DNA from: Costus lasius | Lineage: Eukaryota > Streptophyta > Magnoliopsida > Zingiberales > Costaceae | Length of the DNA: 64,000 nt | Assembly: GCA_027563935.2 (NCBI GenBank) | Contig: CM050452.1 | Location: 33,488,850-33,552,849, forward strand | Reading direction: 5' to 3' | In this document: positions 58,805-64,000 of the stretch, one piece after another | Layout of the letters: each line of letters begins with the position of its first letter | Numbering within the stretch: the stretch's first letter is position 1 | The notes under the pieces: model-generated | Told to the model about the DNA's origin: nothing | What the model saw: only the letters and a program-made list of their open reading frames with translations | Databases searched by the model: none | Made by a program: the position numbers and the translations under genes

Positions 58805-60440
58805 TGTTCTACAACAACCAAGAAATAGCAGATTAGTACTACTTCGAGTCATTTAAACTGGATTTGTTTTAAATGACCATGGCTCCCACTATTTTTAATC
58901 GAATTGACAACCCACAAAGTCAATCGAGAAATCCAAGATTTTCTAGTGAGATGAGATCCTCATTCCACACAGGGCTTCGCGTCCCACGAGGGTGGGATGA
59001 GATGCACAAAGTGACCCATGTTTCCTAAGGTGGGCGTGCCGGTCGATTGCTCCAAGCAACTCCCCTTGTTGAGACAGTCTGGGCATTTCATGTCCAGTGA
59101 GGGCTGGATACAACATGAAACCTTTACCTCTCAACAATGCCTCTTGACTTTCACCATGTACCCAGCACATGTGAACTTCTAGTCAAGTCCATTCCTAACC
59201 GTTATGCCCAGGGCCAACGAGTTTCCTTGCGAAGGCACGCCCAGGTTAAAACTGGACTGGGGAAACCATTGCCACCACGCACTTTCTAAAGATAAGTGAG
59301 TGTGTCCCACGAGGGTGGGAAACAATTCACAACTCCACTGATCGATAGCTTAGTGAGGGCTACGCGTTAGAAGGCTACTAGACTTGATATTTTAATTGAG
59401 GGTTTTTTGTTTAAGGTCTCATCATCTCAGTTTTATCTTATGTCTATCATTACAGGCATGCAATCCTATGGTGATAACATAACGATAAAACATTACAGGC
59501 ATGCTTTTGTAGATAATAATAAAAGCAGTAAAGAATGATGTGATCATATCCTATTCAATACATTGAACCAATCCATGCCATGAAAGAGGTTCAACTCTTG
59601 TCCTAGAACTCAAGCCCCAAAAACTAGACCTAGCCTAGCCGACCTCTAGCTTGAACTTCAAGGTTGGCTCCAAGGTCCTTCTCTCATGGTTTAGCTCTCA
59701 AACCCTAGAGGTACACTTTAAAAGTTCCCCATAGGTTCGGCCAATGCCATGGTCTTCCTCCAAGGAAGGTGTGCCACCATGCAAGGGGCCAAGATAGCTA
59801 GCTCTCAAACCAAAAGAGGTTTGGCCAAGCTTTCTTGCACCACCAAGCAACCAAGCACCAGCTTGCATGCACCACCTTGCATGCTTGCACCATCAAGCAA
59901 GATGCGAGCATCAAGGTCCAAGAAGGATGCGCCTAGCCCTTAATCTTCCTCTTAATTTTTACAAAAATAATGAAAAAGATGGCACGCAGGCCGCACAAGG
60001 ATACATCACAAGCATGCAAGAGGGGCTTGACTCATGATCACAACATTATGCACAATCAAGGTATTTACTCATGCAATTCTACATGCTCATGAAAAACGTA
60101 AAATCGAAAATTTTACTTTTTCATAAAACTAGTCTCTTTTTCTCATCTTCTTCTCACAAATCTTTTGGTTAATTGCGATTTATTTTTCATGATGATTTCA
60201 GAGATCCTTTCGGCTGGCAATTTTGTCAGATCAAGAGACTTGGCCAGTCCGAAGAAACAATGCCCGTCCTACTTGACAAAATTACGTGCGCCTTTGATCT
60301 TTAAATCAGACAAAAATAGTTCAAAAATCCAAAAGAGATTGAGAGGATGATAGAAACAAGAAACCCTAATTTTTCTACTTTTAGAAAAATCCTTTGCCAT
60401 GCATCATGCTTTTTACGAAAATAGAGATATGGCATGTGAG
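58805..60440 (-). other. Copia-H leader with related hairpins
   Basis: Untranslated leader homologous in position to those of A and B. It has two copies of TCCCACGAGGGTGGGA (about 58982-58997 and 59306-59321), a five-pair stem CCCAC/GTGGG around GAGG. The first sits where A has CCGCTCAGGCG. At 59825-59905 a low-complexity stretch repeats TTGCATGC and CACCA-type words. The open frame at 59749-59943 falls in this stretch and has no recognisable domain. Confidence 0.6.
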
Positions 60441-60498
60441 TGTTGGGGTATGCCCTTAAGGCTAATGTTTGAGGCCTTGGGATTCTATCAGTATCATG
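60441..60498 (+). repeat. Copia-I LTR tip (58 bp)
   Basis: TGTTGGGGTATGCCC and following bases match the first 58 bp of the Copia LTR in plus orientation. It is cut by Copia-J. The flank GTGAG (60436-60440) is the probable target duplication. The rest of this LTR should lie right of Copia-J, outside the window. Confidence 0.82.
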
Positions 60499-62227
60499 TG
60501 TTGGGTCCCCTTCTAGGGGGAGCGCAAGCGGATAAAACCCCTTTCAAGAGGGGGGCCGAAAACCCTAAGAGTGGGTGGCGCATATTTCATTCAATCCATG
60601 AAGATGCTAGGGTTTCAACTAATCGCATGTTACATCTTCTCATGATCAACTTCGAACGATTGAATGGATAAGAGAGAATTCATACCATTGCCATGAGGAT
60701 TGGACTCGGCTTGGAAGCTAGAGAACGATAGGGTTCTCCTCCAAAGTGTGCCACACACAAGAAGAAATTGGCCTACACCTTGTCGTCCTTGTGCTAGCAA
60801 GGCTTCAAGGTTCCTTTTCGTATGGAAGGGAAGGGAAAATCTTGCTTGGCGAGACTCCTCTCTCTTGTTTTCGTCAAGTCCTCTCTTCACCGAATTGGAG
60901 AAGCCTTCACAAGAGAATTCGACAAGTGAGTAACCTCCCACACTAATGTGGAGGCGTTACACACAATCCACTTGAAACCGAATTCCAAAGATGGAAAGTA
61001 TTGAAGGCTTAAGCGTTCACCCAAAGTGAACCAAGCCCTTAACTCACCTCCCATGAACCATGCGCTCATCCATGAGCCGGTTCAATGTCGGTTTGGTCCA
61101 AGACCAATTAACCCAAGCCATATGGTCTAGATCACAATAAACCCTAAAGGTTCAAGATCCAACCGTTCATTTCTTGATGCTCCTGATCTCACCGATCTAG
61201 CATTATCTCTCTCGATCGAAGCTTACCGATCTCAAGCCCTAATCAATCAAACATGATCAGACCAGATCTCACTTACAATCAGAGATTAAATCCATTTAAA
61301 CTGAACCCAAACAATTCAGTCCACACGATCTGACTCAAGTAAGCCATATCATCAAATTGTACGACCCTGAGGGTTTCCTTTAAATGTCGGTAACGATAAC
61401 TCACGTTATCACGATCAGTGAGGGGTATCTAGCAACACATCACTGTCTCCCGATATAAAGGAAAGAGTCTTCCAAGACTACTCCCAAATCACAGCACAAG
61501 TGTGAATCTTCTTCACAAGGCATACATGTGTCCTTTGCCACTGGATGTTCTTATTGGACAAGCCTGTCAAGCTTGTAACTCCAATATGATGAGCATGATT
61601 AGATCAGATGAACATAGTCACCTGGGTATGGCCATACACTATCTCAATCATCTCATCTAGGGGGGCCCTTTAGAACATCACACTCCTTAAACAAGGAGAT
61701 GGCAATTCTATATCTATCACTAGTGTCCTAACCTGACTCATGATCATTATCCAAGATAGTCTATAATCATTATATTTCAAATGATATTGAAATACCTCAA
61801 AATAATGACATTCATCATTTAGAAACACAAGTGATCTCAAGTCAAAGGACATGTGCCACTTGGTGCTTACAAGGAATATTCACATTGTGACAACCAACTG
61901 AATATCCTAGTAGGGTCTGTCCAGTACATCCAATGTACCCATGAGTCTACATCTTATTCCATGCTCGAAGCATCCTATAAGATTAGAACACATATTAGTC
62001 TCAATCATATCAAGGCTGTCTCAAGTTCACCAAGATATCTCGACTAAGGACATATGCATGTCAGCCTAGCTGAACAGCTTTGAGACATTATTCAGTAGTA
62101 CACTTATTACAGCAGACAAGGTAACAACCTGAATAATAACCATGCCTTTATAAACTCAAGAGTTTATTACATGATACTTATACAATCCCAAGGCCTCAAA
62201 CATTAGCCTTAAGGGCATACCCCAACA
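60499..62227 (-). repeat. Copia-J 3' LTR (1729 bp)
   Basis: Plus-strand edges are TGTTGGGTCCCC and CATACCCCAACA. It carries the palindrome GATAAC-TCAC-GTTATC at 61395-61410. Confidence 0.91.
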
Positions 62228-62239
62228 ATCTCCCACTTG
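62228..62239 (-). other. Copia-J polypurine tract
   Basis: Complement CAAGTGGGAGAT beside the LTR edge. Confidence 0.9.
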
Positions 62240-62247
62240 CACTTAAT

Positions 62248-64000
62248 CTAATGGTTGAGAAATCTCAAACCCATATTATTACAGTGCTTCTCATGCTTCT
62301 GCTGCGCCAGAGGCTTGGTAAGCGGGTCAGCCAGATTGTCGTCTGTATGAACTTTGCAGATTTTGATCTCGCCTCGATCAATGATCTCCCGGATCAAGTG
62401 AAACCGTCTCTGTATGTGCTTGGATTTCTGGTGCGACCGTGGTTCCTTTGCTTGTGCGATTGCTCCAGTGTTATCACAGAAGATAACCAAAGGATCTGCA
62501 CTCGAAGGAACGACACCAAGTTCTCTCACGAACTTGCGAATCCAAACTGCCTCCTTGGATGCTTCCGAGGCTGCAACATACTCGGCTTCTGTTGTGGAAT
62601 CAGCAACAGTTGACTGTTTGAAACTCTTCCACACCACTGCTCCACCATTCAAGCTAAAAACATAGCCTGATTGCGATCGGAAATCATCCTGGTTTGACTG
62701 GAACGAAGCGTCAGTATATCCCTCTATACTGAGTTCTTCCTGACCACCATATATCAAGAACATATCTTTGGTCCTCCGCAGATATTTTATAATGTTCTTG
62801 ACTGCAATCCAGTGCGCCAAACCTGGATTACTTTGGAATCGACTGGTTATGCTTAACCCGTAAGCGACGTCAGGGCGAGTACACAACATCGCATACATAA
62901 TGGACCCAATAGCCGAAGCATAAGGCGTATTGTCCATTTCATCTTTCTCAGTCTGTGTTTGTGGACACTGACTCTTCGAAAGATTCAGACCATGTCTGAC
63001 TGGAAGATATCCCCTTTTAGAATTCTCTAAATGGTATCTCTCCAGGACCTTATCGATGTAAGTACTCTGGCACAGCCCGAGAAGCCTCTTAGATCTATCC
63101 CTGTAGATCTTCACACCTAATACATAGGCTGCTTCTCCTAGATCTTTCATCTGGAAACATTTTCTTAACCATGCTTTAACAGCATGCAGTTCAGGAATAT
63201 CATTTCCAATGATCAAGATATCATCGACGTAGAGGATTAGGAATGTAATCACGCTCCCACTAAACCTCTTATATACACACGGGTCGTCCTCGTTCTTGAT
63301 GAAACCAAACTCAGAGATTGATTCATCAAAACGAATATTCCAGCTTCTTGATGCTTGTTTAAGTCCATAAATGGACTTCTTTAACTTGCATATTTTATGA
63401 CGATCTGCTGGATTAGTGAAACCTTCAGGTTGTGTCATATACACATCCTCATCCAGATTTCCATTAAGGAAAGCTGTTTTCACATCCATCTGCCAGATCT
63501 CATAATCGTAATATGCAGCTATCGCGAAAAGAATCCGAATAGACTTAAACATGGCTACAGGAGAGAAAGTTTCATCATAATCTATCCCGTAGATTTGTTT
63601 GAAACCTTTCGCTACTAGCCTGCCTTTATAGGTAACCACGTTACCATCCATGTCAATCTTCTTCTTGAAGATCCATTTACAGCCTATAGGGATTACTCCC
63701 GAAGGCGGATCAACCAAATCCCAGACTTGGTTATCTGACATGGAGTCCATCTCGGCTAGCATAGCTTCAAGCCATCTAGCTGACTCCGGTCCACTGACCG
63801 CATCCGCATAGGTGAGGGGTTCATCATTATCAATGATGTAGACTCCGTCATAGCGCTCAGGCTGTCGACGGATCCTTCCCGATCTTCGCGGTTCCCGTGA
63901 TATCTGAGCCTCAGGTTGTTCAATAACCTGTTCTACCGGCTCAGGCTCATCCAACTGTGCTTGACTACTTTGTCCTTCATCTGGATTCTCATCCAGTTTT
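62248..64000 (-). CDS. Copia-J pol C-terminal half: RT and RNase H (partial)
   Basis: Open frame of about 584 codons from the window edge to the normal end (FLNH, 62248). It has the post-integrase linker (SREPRRSGRIRRQPE), RT with QMDVKTAFLNG and YVDDILIIG, and RNase H with YTDASFQSNQ and the ADPLTKPLAQQ tail. It carries CAG where Copia-B (7659) and Copia-D (33043) have TAG. It is the best preserved RT/RNase H half of the Copia copies together with the visible part of A. Gag, protease and integrase lie outside. Confidence 0.92.
   Translation of the reverse strand, partial: KLDENPDEGQSSQAQLDEPEPVEQVIEQPEAQISREPRRSGRIRRQPERYDGVYIIDNDEPLTYADAVSGPESARWLEAMLAEMDSMSDNQVWDLVDPPSGVIPIGCKWIFKKKIDMDGNVVTYKGRLVAKGFKQIYGIDYDETFSPVAMFKSIRILFAIAAYYDYEIWQMDVKTAFLNGNLDEDVYMTQPEGFTNPADRHKICKLKKSIYGLKQASRSWNIRFDESISEFGFIKNEDDPCVYKRFSGSVITFLILYVDDILIIGNDIPELHAVKAWLRKCFQMKDLGEAAYVLGVKIYRDRSKRLLGLCQSTYIDKVLERYHLENSKRGYLPVRHGLNLSKSQCPQTQTEKDEMDNTPYASAIGSIMYAMLCTRPDVAYGLSITSRFQSNPGLAHWIAVKNIIKYLRRTKDMFLIYGGQEELSIEGYTDASFQSNQDDFRSQSGYVFSLNGGAVVWKSFKQSTVADSTTEAEYVAASEASKEAVWIRKFVRELGVVPSSADPLVIFCDNTGAIAQAKEPRSHQKSKHIQRRFHLIREIIDRGEIKICKVHTDDNLADPLTKPLAQQKHEKHCNNMGLRFLNH

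Larger units (their letters stand above)
58349..60440 (-). mobile_element. Copia-H: fragment of a divergent copia family
   Basis: Minus-strand remnant with the start of gag and a leader. The gag and some leader blocks are clearly related to Copia-A/B (for example CGCGTCCC...GATGAGATGCACA near 58980), but the rest is strongly diverged. It is cut on the left by Copia-G and on the right by Copia-I. No primer-binding site or LTR of its own is visible. Confidence 0.75.
60499..64000 (-). mobile_element. Copia-J: copia element, 3' part, cut by the window edge
   Basis: Minus-strand element with full 3' LTR, polypurine tract and open pol to the window edge. It is inserted in Copia-I, with TCATG (60494-60498) as the expected target duplication. 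No break is seen in the visible half. Confidence 0.9.

Noticed and set aside
59749..59943. Open frame in the Copia-H leader as a gene
   Set aside because: It is low-complexity with no domain, and it lies in untranslated leader by position relative to gag.

Overview
The window is plant nuclear DNA made almost entirely of nested LTR retrotransposons. I found no host gene, tRNA, rRNA, CRISPR array or bacterial feature. The evidence for a plant is the long Ty1/copia and Ty3/gypsy polyproteins, the primer-binding sites complementary to plant initiator tRNA-Met (TGGTATCAGAG core) and the insertion-within-insertion layout typical of angiosperm heterochromatin. I cannot name the species.

Layout, left to right. 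Copia-A (minus, 1-6449) runs off the left edge; its 5' LTR abuts a broken 3' LTR of Copia-B, so A appears to have inserted into B. Copia-B (minus, 6450-14680) is nearly intact with one nonsense codon. B sits in the leader of a forward element, Copia-C, of which only leader pieces are visible (14681-14948 and 34748-34937). Copia-D (plus, 14949-34747) splits C, with two 1628-bp LTRs and the 5-bp target duplication TCAGA. Gypsy-1 (minus, 18535-30203) splits D, with two 3472-bp LTRs, target duplication GCTGC and an intact polyprotein. Copia-E (minus, 34938-39301) is a 3' half element cut off at a rearrangement breakpoint. Gypsy-2 (minus, 39302-50293) has an intact polyprotein frame but rearranged LTRs: a solo LTR of its own family (42006-45087, target duplication ACAGC) sits inverted inside its left LTR, and its right LTR is replaced by a perfect 179-bp inverted repeat. 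Copia-F (plus, 50294-52097) is a 3' end, and Copia-G (plus, 52098 to about 58348) is a decayed copy with three nonsense codons. Copia-H (minus, about 58349-60440) is a divergent relative, Copia-I (plus, 60441-60498) is an LTR tip, and Copia-J (minus, 60499-64000) runs off the right edge.

How the parts work: each autonomous element carries a primer-binding site, a leader, one gag-protease-polymerase frame, a polypurine tract and LTRs. Copia order is gag, protease, integrase, RT, RNase H. Gypsy order is gag, protease, RT, RNase H, integrase, with a chromodomain-like tail as in the Tekay/Del chromoviruses. LTR differences counted by eye (Gypsy-1 about 8 of 3472; Copia-B about 5 of 823; Copia-D about 21 of 1628) agree with the nesting order of D and Gypsy-1.

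The most notable observations are: paired hairpins in the 1.8-kb Copia leader with identical loops and a compensatory stem change; a six-copy 76-bp repeat in the Gypsy-1 LTR, each unit with an ABRE/G-box-like GACGTGGC and related to repeats in Gypsy-2; and the large and perfect palindromes around Gypsy-2.
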